Source of the DNA: Dyadobacter beijingensis DSM 21582
GTDB taxonomy: Bacteria; Bacteroidota; Bacteroidia; Cytophagales; Spirosomataceae
DNA: 64,000 bases
Assembly (NCBI RefSeq): GCF_000382205.1
Contig: NZ_KB907792.1
Coordinates: 124,001-188,000, forward strand
Reading direction: 5' to 3'
Shown piece after piece: positions 1-7,192 of this stretch (positions within the stretch are counted from its first letter, which is position 1; the number at the start of each line of letters is the position of its first letter). Below the pieces are notes generated by a model that saw only the letters and a list, made by a program, of their open reading frames with translations, did not search any database and was not told the DNA's origin. The position numbers were made by a program, and so were the translations under genes.

Positions 1-2
1 AA

Positions 3-584
3 TCCATCGTAGCTGCATTGCACCAGGAGGAATGGGTAGGCGCGGTTTTTACCAAAGGCAGGAACAAAGGCGACATGCGAGGCTGGGTAAAAGGCACGCT
101 TTCCTTCGACGCCATTCATTATAACCATCCCGAACGCACGGGCGACATCCTCGTAGCCCCCGACTGGAACGACGCGAAAAACGACAAAGGCTACGCCGGT
201 ACCGACTATTCGGGAGGCGTAGCAGGCCACGGCGGGTCGAGCCCGTACGAAATCAACATCGCATTGCTGGCAGCAGGTCCCTACATTCGCAAAGGTGTGG
301 ATTCGACGGCATTACCTACTTCCAATGTAGACATTATGCCTTCCGTGCTGGCTATATACGGGCTGCCGGTACCGGCGAGCGCCGACGGCCGGGTCGTTTA
401 CGAAATTTTTCAGGACTTCCCGTACAGGGTCATGAAGCGGCCTGCGCCGAGGTTCAGAAAACGGATCGTCAGCGCCGAAGCCAGATATTCCTGGGGAACC
501 TACCGGCTTTCCGCCGAAATATCCCAGCTGGATTCGAGGCGGTATGTCAATTATGCCAAAACCCAAAGAACGCCGGCCCATTAA
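3..584 (+). CDS. Alkaline phosphatase family protein (phosphodiesterase/nucleotide pyrophosphatase type), 3' part only
   Basis: The gene begins before the window; the frame is open from base 3 and gives 193 residues to the TAA at 582-584. The segment GHGGSSPYEI followed by IALLAAGPYIRKG, and then SNVDIMPSVLAIYGLPVP, is typical of the C-terminal part of type I phosphodiesterase/nucleotide pyrophosphatase proteins of the alkaline phosphatase superfamily, where the His of the HGG segment helps bind the catalytic metal pair. The nucleophile region lies upstream and cannot be seen, so the substrate is unknown. A hairpin overlaps the stop codon. The tail after about residue 140 is basic and less conserved-looking. 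Confidence 0.75.
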   Translation, partial: SIVAALHQEEWVGAVFTKGRNKGDMRGWVKGTLSFDAIHYNHPERTGDILVAPDWNDAKNDKGYAGTDYSGGVAGHGGSSPYEINIALLAAGPYIRKGVDSTALPTSNVDIMPSVLAIYGLPVPASADGRVVYEIFQDFPYRVMKRPAPRFRKRIVSAEARYSWGTYRLSAEISQLDSRRYVNYAKTQRTPAH

Positions 585-598
585 TGGACCGGCGTTCT
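567..598. terminator. Hairpin terminator shared by convergent genes, overlapping a stop codon
   Basis: Fourteen-base arms (567-580 and 585-598) pair with one mismatch around the loop TTAA, which contains the stop codon of the upstream gene. On the minus strand the hairpin is followed by a short T-rich run (TTTT), so it suits the convergent operon ending at 617 at least as well as the plus-strand gene. Confidence 0.65.
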
Positions 599-616
599 GG
601 AATGAGCATTCTAAAA

Positions 617-1129
617 TCAGTTTTTGGCAAATGCGATTTTAATACTCCTTACCTCGCGAATCCATCGCGCCGGTTTTTTGTCTTTCGGGGCGATGATGCG
701 GAACGGGCCTTCGCCGGCGGGTAACGGCTGTCCGTCCTTTTCGGTCGCCAGCAAGATCACCTGATCGGCAAATTCCGGGTCGATTTCGGCCAATGCGTAA
801 AGCACCTCGTAGCCGTCCGCTGCGGTGATCAGGGCATATTTGGCCAGATTTTCACCGCGGAGTTTAGCGCCGGTCGTCACGCCCGCTTTTTCCAGCAGTT
901 CGATGAGCGCTACGCCTTTGAACTCGTGCTCCTTGCCGTCGCGGTCCTTCACTTTGTGGCTGATCTGTTTCATCGCGGCCAGGTCCTGCATTTTCAGTTC
1001 GAGTGGCGTGGCAACCTCGCCGGAAATGCTGAGGGTGGTTGCGGTTTGCGCGTGCGTGTGCATCGCGAGCCCGCATACAAGCGTCGCGCACAATAGGATT
1101 TGACTAGTGAATGTCTTGATTTTTAGCAT
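617..1129 (-). CDS. Secreted sulfite-oxidase-like molybdopterin-domain protein lacking a Mo-ligand cysteine
   Basis: A 170-residue protein with a signal peptide (LLCATLVCGLAMHTHAQ) and then a single domain resembling the oxidoreductase molybdopterin-binding (SUOX) fold: an N-terminal ISGEVATPLELKMQDL strand-helix unit, FKGVALIELLEKAGV, ALITAADGYEVLYAL and a closing FRIIAPKDKKPARWIREV. In catalytic members a cysteine ligates molybdenum; the mature part here has no cysteine, so enzymatic redox chemistry is doubtful and a binding or structural role is possible (inference). It is the last gene of the receptor/peroxidase operon, starting 1 base after the peroxidase stop. Family call fairly firm, function open. 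Confidence 0.7.
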   Translation of the reverse strand: MLKIKTFTSQILLCATLVCGLAMHTHAQTATTLSISGEVATPLELKMQDLAAMKQISHKVKDRDGKEHEFKGVALIELLEKAGVTTGAKLRGENLAKYALITAADGYEVLYALAEIDPEFADQVILLATEKDGQPLPAGEGPFRIIAPKDKKPARWIREVRSIKIAFAKN

Positions 1130-1130
1130 C

Positions 1131-2249
1131 TTATTGAGCTTTTGAAATAGGGTTTGAAAATGCAGGATTGGTCATGAATGTCGAATCGGTGAGCATACCG
1201 AGGAATGCGATAATGTCCTTTTTGTCTTGCGGCGCAAGGCCTAGGCTTTTGCCGTCCGGCTCATTGGAGATATCCTGTAAAAAGCTGCTCAGCGTCGGAC
1301 TTTGGCGAATGTGGTCGCTGTAATGGTCGAGCACGGCTTCGATGGTTTTGAACCGGCCGTCGTGCATGTAGGGTGCCGTGAGCAGGATATTGCGCAGGGT
1401 AGGGACGCGGAAACGACCCTTATCCATGATTTGTCCTGTGATCTTTTCACGGCCCGCGTCCTCGAACGTGCTGTCGAGGCCGTTGTTGTGAAACAGCTCC
1501 TTGAACGTTTTAGGGCCGCCGTGACAGTGTCCGCAATTAGCCCCGCGAATACCTTTTTGCGGGTCGGGGTTGTTTTCGAAGAGCAGCATGCCCCGCATTT
1601 CGGCGGCGGTAGGCCGGTATTTTCCGGCCAGGTAGCGGTCGTAAGGCGAGTCGGCTGAAATGAGCGTTCTTTCGAACTGTGCCAATGCTTTTAAAATGTT
1701 CTGTTCCGAGATACCCTGTGGGCCGAATGCGCCTTGAAAAAGAGCGGGGTAGGGTGCCGTTTGTTGCAGTTTTCGCACCGATTCCGCCAGCGATTGTCCC
1801 ATTTCATGTGGGTCTGTGAGCGGGAATGCAGCCTGCGTTTCAAGGCTTTGCGAACGGCCATCCCAGAAAAAATTGCGCACCCACAGCAGGTTGGCGAGCG
1901 ACATCGAGCTGCGGGGCGTAAAGCTGCCGTCGACGCCGGGGCTCACGGGCCGGCCATCGGTGAATGCCAACCTTTGTTCATGGCAGCTCTCGCAGGAAAG
2001 CAGGTTGTTCGCCGATAGTTTTTTCTCGTAGAACAGCATCCGCCCCAGGTATACGCCTTCCTGCGTCGTCGGGTTATCGGCGGGGATCGTGAAACGCGAA
2101 CCGAAATTTGCCGGGTATTTCAGTTCGTAAGGCGCCGGAGTTTTGCGCGCTATCAGCCCGGCGAAAACGCAAAAAGCGGCCGTCAGGATGGTAACTGCCC
2201 ATCCCGACGGCCATTGGTGCCCCGTCCGTTTCCCGCGACGTTCCGACAT
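1131..2249 (-). CDS. Di-haem cytochrome c peroxidase (CcpA/MauG family)
   Basis: A 372-residue periplasmic protein anchored or exported through an N-terminal hydrophobic stretch (about residues 17-35). Two c-type haem motifs are visible: CESCH near residue 85 and CGHCH near residue 240, in the order and spacing of bacterial di-haem peroxidases. GRMLFYEKKLS before the first motif and TLRNILLTAPYMHDGRF after the second are family hallmarks. Such enzymes reduce peroxide or, in MauG-like members, oxidise protein or small-molecule partners. It starts 4 bases after the TonB receptor stop, and the molybdopterin-domain gene follows by 1 base, so the three are almost certainly one transcript. Confidence 0.88.
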   Translation of the reverse strand: MSERRGKRTGHQWPSGWAVTILTAAFCVFAGLIARKTPAPYELKYPANFGSRFTIPADNPTTQEGVYLGRMLFYEKKLSANNLLSCESCHEQRLAFTDGRPVSPGVDGSFTPRSSMSLANLLWVRNFFWDGRSQSLETQAAFPLTDPHEMGQSLAESVRKLQQTAPYPALFQGAFGPQGISEQNILKALAQFERTLISADSPYDRYLAGKYRPTAAEMRGMLLFENNPDPQKGIRGANCGHCHGGPKTFKELFHNNGLDSTFEDAGREKITGQIMDKGRFRVPTLRNILLTAPYMHDGRFKTIEAVLDHYSDHIRQSPTLSSFLQDISNEPDGKSLGLAPQDKKDIIAFLGMLTDSTFMTNPAFSNPISKAQ

Positions 2250-2253
2250 TTGT

Positions 2254-4236
2254 TTAAAAATAATTGAATACCAGGTTCACGAAGAAATTCCGGCCGGCTT
2301 CGGGAAAGCCCTCCACCAGGCTGTAATTCCTGTCGAAAATGTTGTTGATACCTGCTTCCGCGGAAATGAATTTATACAATTTTACAGAAGCTTTCGCATT
2401 CACCAGCGTGTATGCGCCCGACCTGGTACCGTAGCTCGTGCTGTAACGGCTGCTGTTGTTCTCCACGCTCGCCAGGAGGTTGGCCACTTTCAGGAACGAG
2501 AAATCGGCGTAGGCGAATACCTTGTGCTCAGGCACGTTCGTGAAAAGGATCGCCGGGTTCGTCTTGTTTTTCCGTTTGATAAACGAATAGTTCGAACCGA
2601 ATTTCAGGCCGTTGATGATCTGATAGTCAAAACCGGCTTCCGCGCCGTAGAAACGCGCTTTCCCTGCATTTTGCAACTGGAAACGGCCCGGCTGTACATT
2701 GTCCACCTGCTGGATAATGTCGTCGATGTTGCTTTGGAAAATGCTGGCCTGCAAAGCGAGTTTTTCGGCCACCTTGCCGGAATAGCTCAGATCGTAGTTC
2801 AATGCTACTTCCGCATGCAGGTCGGGGTTGGGGATGGCCTGGCCCATCCGGTAGGAATAGCGGTCCTTGATGGTGGCGAAGCGTGTCTTGCGCGCAACGG
2901 TACCACGGAGCGAATGGTTGGCTGTAATATCCCAAAACAGGCCTACCTGCGCATTCACGGCATTGTTTTTACTGTCGGCAAAATCTGTCAGTTCCTTCGT
3001 GGTCGCATTGTACTCCTGCGCCTGGCTGGCATTACGGACATTGAAGCTCACGCCGGGTACCACGGCCAGCGACGGCAGGATCTGGTATGCATTCTCGATA
3101 CCGATGGAAAGCGTGTTGTCGACGTACGACTGCACCGGCTCGCCCTTGTCATGCTCGCGGTGGATATCGCGCTTATATTGTACGTTAAATTTGAATACGT
3201 TACGATCCCAGCTGCGGGATTCGAACTCCACGTTGCCGCCCAGTGTATAATCGTCGTAAAAGCTCTGAAATGCGTAGCCTTTCGTTTGCGTGGTGTAGGT
3301 AGTGTCGTCGTAGCTGAACAGCGCGTTCACGAAAGTGTCGTAGTACAGCCTCGTTTTTAGCTTATTTTTTTCTCCCAAAGCCGTGTTTGATATAAAATAC
3401 AAGCTCTGCTTGTTCCATTTCGGCCATTTCCAGAAGCGTGTCGTGATTTTGGAATCATTGCCTACGTATGGCGGCGTACCTTTTTCGCCATGCTGGTTCA
3501 CGTAACCGATCACGTATTCGTCGGTCGCATTGGGCGTGAAACCGGCTTTTACGCTGAATTTCAGATCGTCGCGATGGGCATTCTCCCGGTCGTCGGTCTG
3601 CTGGTATTTGCGGGGTTTGAAATCCGCCGAAAGCGGGTAGGTGTCCTGTTTGAGCTGCGAAGCGCCGACCTGGTAAAAGAATTTACCCCATCTCGAACCC
3701 GCATTCACATTCCACCGATAGCCGTCGCCGCTGAAAATACCGGCTCGGCCATTGATCTCGAACTTGCTCACGGGCTTGCGCGACACGAGGTTAATGGCCC
3801 CGCCCATCGTGTTGGCACCATATAAAATGGATGCGAAACCTTTGGAGACATTCACCTCGGCGAGGTCGAAAGTCGTGAAGCGGCCCATATCCACATAGCC
3901 GTCGTAAGGCACGTACACAGGCACGCCGTCGATGTAAACAGGCACCTGGCGCAGGTCGAACCCGCGCACGTATACGACGGACTCGTTACGGGCTCCTACA
4001 TTGGCGATGCTCACGCCGGGCAGGATATTCAGTGCACTGGACAGGTCGTTCCGGTTGAACTGCTCGATGGTACGGTACGAAAGCCGTGCGGCGAGGCTGT
4101 CGCGGTTGCTGATGCCGGACACGCGCACTTCTCCCAGCTGAAAGGTGCGATCGGTGAGGGAGGGCGTTTCCTGGGTTTGCTGTCCCAGGGCGGCAAATGA
4201 AAGACCGGTGAGTAGGGGTAATAGAACTTTTCTCAT
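2254..4236 (-). CDS. TonB-dependent receptor under a ModE-like operator
   Basis: 660 residues with a signal peptide (MRKVLLPLLTGLSFAALGQ) and a plug starting near residue 35 (ALNILPGVSIANVGARNESV, VYVRGFDLRQVPVYIDGVPV, SKGFASILYGANTMGGAINL), followed by a 22-strand-type barrel that ends in aromatic NLVFNYF as expected for BAM recognition. No carboxypeptidase-like N-terminal domain is present. The ATG at 4236 is preferred to the GTG one codon upstream. It is the first gene of the receptor-peroxidase-molybdopterin-domain operon and lies next to a ModE-like regulator gene, which suggests uptake of a molybdate or tungstate complex, or of another metallophore; the substrate is an inference. Confidence 0.88.
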   Translation of the reverse strand: MRKVLLPLLTGLSFAALGQQTQETPSLTDRTFQLGEVRVSGISNRDSLAARLSYRTIEQFNRNDLSSALNILPGVSIANVGARNESVVYVRGFDLRQVPVYIDGVPVYVPYDGYVDMGRFTTFDLAEVNVSKGFASILYGANTMGGAINLVSRKPVSKFEINGRAGIFSGDGYRWNVNAGSRWGKFFYQVGASQLKQDTYPLSADFKPRKYQQTDDRENAHRDDLKFSVKAGFTPNATDEYVIGYVNQHGEKGTPPYVGNDSKITTRFWKWPKWNKQSLYFISNTALGEKNKLKTRLYYDTFVNALFSYDDTTYTTQTKGYAFQSFYDDYTLGGNVEFESRSWDRNVFKFNVQYKRDIHREHDKGEPVQSYVDNTLSIGIENAYQILPSLAVVPGVSFNVRNASQAQEYNATTKELTDFADSKNNAVNAQVGLFWDITANHSLRGTVARKTRFATIKDRYSYRMGQAIPNPDLHAEVALNYDLSYSGKVAEKLALQASIFQSNIDDIIQQVDNVQPGRFQLQNAGKARFYGAEAGFDYQIINGLKFGSNYSFIKRKNKTNPAILFTNVPEHKVFAYADFSFLKVANLLASVENNSSRYSTSYGTRSGAYTLVNAKASVKLYKFISAEAGINNIFDRNYSLVEGFPEAGRNFFVNLVFNYF

Positions 4237-4242
4237 CACAAA

Positions 4243-4268
4243 GCGATATGTATAAGCAGATATATCGC
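4243..4268. promoter_or_regulatory. ModE-like palindromic operator at the receptor promoter
   Basis: GCGATAT at 4243-4249 and ATATCGC at 4262-4268 form a perfect 7-bp inverted repeat, with further partial symmetry inside (9 of 13 pairs). The arms resemble the CGnTATAT/ATATAnCG arms of characterised ModE operators. It lies 7 bases upstream of the receptor ATG and abuts the putative -7 box, the place expected for a repressor site. The adjacent gene encodes a ModE-like DNA-binding domain. Confidence 0.55.
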
Positions 4269-4275
4269 AAAGATA
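4268..4275 (-). promoter_or_regulatory. Bacteroidota -7 promoter box for the receptor operon
   Basis: On the minus strand this reads TATCTTTG, an exact match to the Bacteroidota -7 consensus TAnnTTTG. Transcription would start within the ModE-like palindrome immediately downstream. A clear -33 TTTG element was not found. Confidence 0.5.
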
Positions 4276-4317
4276 AAGAGTGCGGGCTTACAGACGCGAA
4301 AAAATTGACGATCTGCG

Positions 4318-4662
4318 TCAGATGAGTGACAAAAGCTCAGGTTCTTCGGCCATTACGGCGAGAAGTTTGTCGTTCAGGCGCTTGTAGGCGTCCATCACAT
4401 TTCGGGCGGTGTCGGTGAGTACCGTGCCCCCGCCTTTGGTACCGCCTTTCTGCGTCACCACGTAAGGGCCCTTGCCGAGGGAATTGAGGGCATCGACCAT
4501 CGCCCAGGCTTTTTTATACGACAAACCCATTTCCTTGGCGGCCTGCGCGATAGAGCCGGTTTCAGCAATGTGTTGGAGCAATTCGTAGCGGCCAGGCCCG
4601 AAAAATTTCACCTCGTCGACAAACACCCAATGCCTCACCCGCATCTCTACATGTCTTTCCAT
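4318..4662 (-). CDS. ModE-like winged helix-turn-helix regulator (DNA-binding domain only)
   Basis: A 114-residue protein from the ATG at 4662 (an ATG at 4644 is an alternative). The sequence FFGPGRYELLQHIAETGSIA, AAKEMGLSYKKAWAMVDALN and GGTKGGGTVLTDTARNVMDAY follows the N-terminal winged-helix domain of ModE, including the conserved GGxxGGGxxLT wing. The C-terminal molybdate-binding (MOP) domains of full ModE are absent, so the protein either senses metal differently or uses a separate sensor. It is upstream of, and codirectional with, the TonB receptor operon, and a palindrome resembling a ModE operator lies between them. Regulation of that operon is inferred from position and motif. Confidence 0.82.
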   Translation of the reverse strand: MERHVEMRVRHWVFVDEVKFFGPGRYELLQHIAETGSIAQAAKEMGLSYKKAWAMVDALNSLGKGPYVVTQKGGTKGGGTVLTDTARNVMDAYKRLNDKLLAVMAEEPELLSLI

Positions 4663-4710
4663 AAACCGATTTCTTAAATGATGAATCTTCCGTTTTCGAT
4701 GCTGCAAACT

Positions 4711-4730
4711 ATGATTAAATCATAACTTTG
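4711..4730. promoter_or_regulatory. Divergent promoter region with a perfect palindrome
   Basis: ATGATT-A-AATCAT (4711-4723) is a perfect palindrome around a central A. It touches TAACTTTG (4723-4730), an exact TAnnTTTG -7 box pointing toward the cobalamin riboswitch and receptor. The ModE-like gene diverges to the left. The site could bind a regulator of either side; this is inference from position. Confidence 0.4.
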
Positions 4731-4741
4731 CGCCCCAAACA

Positions 4742-4996
4742 AGTTCTTTAATTTATTTTCCACCTGGAAAAGGTTTCACATTCAGTGAATTAATAGGGAA
4801 TCGTGTGCAAATCACGAACTGTCGCGCAACTGTAAGTAACGAGTATAGTTCATGCCGATTGATGTCCACTGGTACTGTAATGTTGAATCATTGAATGACC
4901 GAATGACCGAATATTTTATTCAATCATTCAGTCATTCGATCATTCAAAAGGTACTGGGAAGGACGGTATGAATGTTACAAGTCAGGAGACCTGCCT
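4742..4996 (+). ncRNA. Cobalamin riboswitch (long peripheral form) upstream of a TonB receptor
   Basis: The conserved B12-element blocks occur in order: GGTTTCAC, GGGAATCGTGTGCAAATCAC, GAACTGTCGCGCAACTGTAAG, then CCACTG, TGGGAAGG and finally GTCAGGAGACCTGCC at 4981-4995. A long imperfect hairpin made of GAATGAC-type heptads (4883-4947) is inserted in a peripheral stem. The receptor ATG at 5017 follows 21 bases after the last conserved block, so control of translation initiation is plausible. Regulation by adenosylcobalamin or a related cobalamin is established for this RNA family; which form binds here cannot be told. Confidence 0.93.
4883..4947. repeat. Heptad-repeat inverted hairpin inside the riboswitch
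   Basis: The left arm contains repeated GAATGAC units (TTGAATCATTGAATGACC, GAATGACCGAAT) and the right arm the complementary TCATTCAGTCATTCGATCATT, separated by an A/T-rich loop. The arms are about 29 bases and imperfect. The unit repetition suggests growth by slippage in a structurally tolerant peripheral loop. Confidence 0.7.
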
Positions 4997-5016
4997 TTTC
5001 TGTAAAATGATTTATT

Positions 5017-7185
5017 ATGTTCATTTTTACGACCCGCTGCCCGCGGTATGGCAGAATCGGGGAGGCTTCTCTTTGTGCCCTGCTGGCAGTGGCACTGGTA
5101 TCTCCTTTAAGCAGTGCTTTGGCACAAACCGCACCTGTACATGCTGCCGACAGCGTCAGAACGCACCATTTGTCGGAAGTAACCGTATCCGGCGCCCATC
5201 GCAATGCATTTTCGTCCGTCAATAAGATCGATGTGCCGTTGCGCGACATGCCGGTGACGACGTCGGCTGTTTCGGCCCGGACGATCGAGCAGCGCGGGAT
5301 CGACGATTTGCAGGAAGCGATGAAAAACACGACCGGTGTGCGTGCTAACAACACCTACGGCGGTTTCCAGCATTTCACGATCCGTGGTTTTTCCAATTTT
5401 GTACTCATGGTCGACGGTGTGCGCGACGAGCGGCACAACATCTCCACCAGTGCGCCTAGTACCAACCTCGCCAACGTCGAAAGCGTGGAGGTTTTGAAAG
5501 GCCCGGCGTCGGTGCTGTTCGGGCATTCCGCATTGGGCGGCATCATTAACATTGCCCGCAAACGGCCTTCTGCCGATTTCAAAGCCGATTTTTCAGCTGC
5601 GTACGGTACTTTTAACACGCGCCGTATCCGAGCGGGCGCCGGCGGACCGATCAACGACAAGCTGCGCTACCGCGTCGATTTCGGCATGTCGGATACCGAT
5701 GGTTACCGGCATTCGGGCTCGAACACCAACAATGGCTACCTTGCATTGGAATACACCCCCACGGAGCGCGACCTGTTTTACCTCACCATCGGCGCCAATA
5801 AGGACATTTACGACACGGACACCGGCCTGCCGATGCTCGAAGGCAGCAAACTGGCCCCCGGCATGGACCGCGGCACGCGCTACAACGATCCCGCCGACTT
5901 CCTGAAACATACGCGCTACGACTATCAGCTCAAATATGTGCACCGCTTCAACTCCGGCCTCACGCTTTCAGACCAGCTGTCGTATTATAACGATAATATC
6001 AATTACTTCTCGACCGAGGAGCTGTCATTCAACGCCACGCTCGATTCGCTGAACCGGTCGTTTCCGTTCTATTTCAACCACCTCACCAAGCCGCTGCAAA
6101 ACCAGCTGGAACTGACTTACGAGTTTGATACCAAAGGTATTTCGCACAAACTGCTCGCGGGTTACTCGCTGAGCCTCCTCGATCGGAAGACGTACAACGG
6201 CGACGTTTTCGGGCCGGGCAAGAACGCGTCGGTTTCGGTACGTAACCCGATCCTGAACCAGGGTTATATTGATTTCAAAGACACCTACTACCGCGCTACC
6301 ATGGAAAATGTGCATGGTATTTATGTGCAGGACTGGATCAAAATCAGTGAAAAACTGAAAGGGTTGGTCGGCTTGCGTTACGACATTTTCCGCGGCACCT
6401 ATTTCACCGACGAGGTGGATACCGACCGGAACGTCACTTCCGAAGGGCCGGAATCGAAAATTTCGAAATCGGCATTGACCTACCGTGCCGGGTTGGTTTA
6501 CCAGCCATTGGAGGCATTGTCGGTATACGGTTCGTATTCCACCTATTTCAAACCCGCGCGCCGGGTGGCTCCGAACGGCGAAACGTTCGATCCGGAAACG
6601 GGTTACCAGGGAGAAATAGGTTCACGACTGGAAATGAATGCCCGCTGGACGGCGAGCCTGGCCTTGTATTATATGCGTAAAAACAATCAGCTCGAAGCAT
6701 TGCCGGGTGGTGTTTACAAGCGCATCGGCTCCGCGGAATCGAAAGGTTTCGAAGCGGAGATCAACGGGTCGCTGCTGCCCGGGCTGGATTTGACGGCCGG
6801 GTATACGTTCTCCAAAGCGGAGTATTTGCCTTATGAAAGTCAGGAAATCAACCCTGTTGCGGGCAAACGCGTCGCTTTTGCGCCTCAAAACATGGTGAAT
6901 GTGTGGCTGAATTACGAAGCGCAGGGCGGCGCATTGAAAGGCACGAGCATCGGTGCGGGTGTCAATTCTATGGATGAGACATTTACCAACAGCGCAAACA
7001 CGTTCGTCATGCCTGCCTACACGGTGGCTGATCTTGCATTGGGGTACCGCATCGGTCGTGTTGGTATCAGGTTGAATATCAATAACCTGTTCAACGAGCG
7101 CTACTATGCCAACGCCATTTATGCGAACCAGTTTTCGCCCGGCGCGACGCGGAATTTTCTCGTTAGTTTGAGGTATAGTTTGTAG
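5017..7185 (+). CDS. TonB-dependent receptor of siderophore-receptor type under a cobalamin riboswitch
   Basis: 722 residues with a signal peptide (ALLAVALVSPLSSALAQ). The plug (about residues 60-190) has MPVTTSAVSARTIEQRGIDD, HFTIRGFSNFVLMVDGVRDE and VEVLKGPASVLFGHSALGGI, close to the FhuA/FpvA-like siderophore receptor family; the barrel ends with NFLVSLRYSL. By sequence it would be called a ferric-siderophore receptor, yet its leader is a cobalamin riboswitch, which points to a corrinoid or cobalt complex as substrate (inference). The ATG at 5017 gives a good signal peptide. A PepSY membrane protein gene follows after 7 bases. Confidence 0.88.
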   Translation: MFIFTTRCPRYGRIGEASLCALLAVALVSPLSSALAQTAPVHAADSVRTHHLSEVTVSGAHRNAFSSVNKIDVPLRDMPVTTSAVSARTIEQRGIDDLQEAMKNTTGVRANNTYGGFQHFTIRGFSNFVLMVDGVRDERHNISTSAPSTNLANVESVEVLKGPASVLFGHSALGGIINIARKRPSADFKADFSAAYGTFNTRRIRAGAGGPINDKLRYRVDFGMSDTDGYRHSGSNTNNGYLALEYTPTERDLFYLTIGANKDIYDTDTGLPMLEGSKLAPGMDRGTRYNDPADFLKHTRYDYQLKYVHRFNSGLTLSDQLSYYNDNINYFSTEELSFNATLDSLNRSFPFYFNHLTKPLQNQLELTYEFDTKGISHKLLAGYSLSLLDRKTYNGDVFGPGKNASVSVRNPILNQGYIDFKDTYYRATMENVHGIYVQDWIKISEKLKGLVGLRYDIFRGTYFTDEVDTDRNVTSEGPESKISKSALTYRAGLVYQPLEALSVYGSYSTYFKPARRVAPNGETFDPETGYQGEIGSRLEMNARWTASLALYYMRKNNQLEALPGGVYKRIGSAESKGFEAEINGSLLPGLDLTAGYTFSKAEYLPYESQEINPVAGKRVAFAPQNMVNVWLNYEAQGGALKGTSIGAGVNSMDETFTNSANTFVMPAYTVADLALGYRIGRVGIRLNINNLFNERYYANAIYANQFSPGATRNFLVSLRYSL

Positions 7186-7192
7186 GTATTTG

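Noticed and set aside
2143..3360. 405-codon plus-strand frame across the peroxidase/receptor junction
   Set aside because: Antisense to two well-supported genes, with low-complexity His/Val/Arg-rich translation and no recognisable family.
4883..4947. Short repeated units considered as a CRISPR-like or tandem repeat array
   Set aside because: Units are only 7 bases, without spacers, arranged as one inverted repeat inside a riboswitch.
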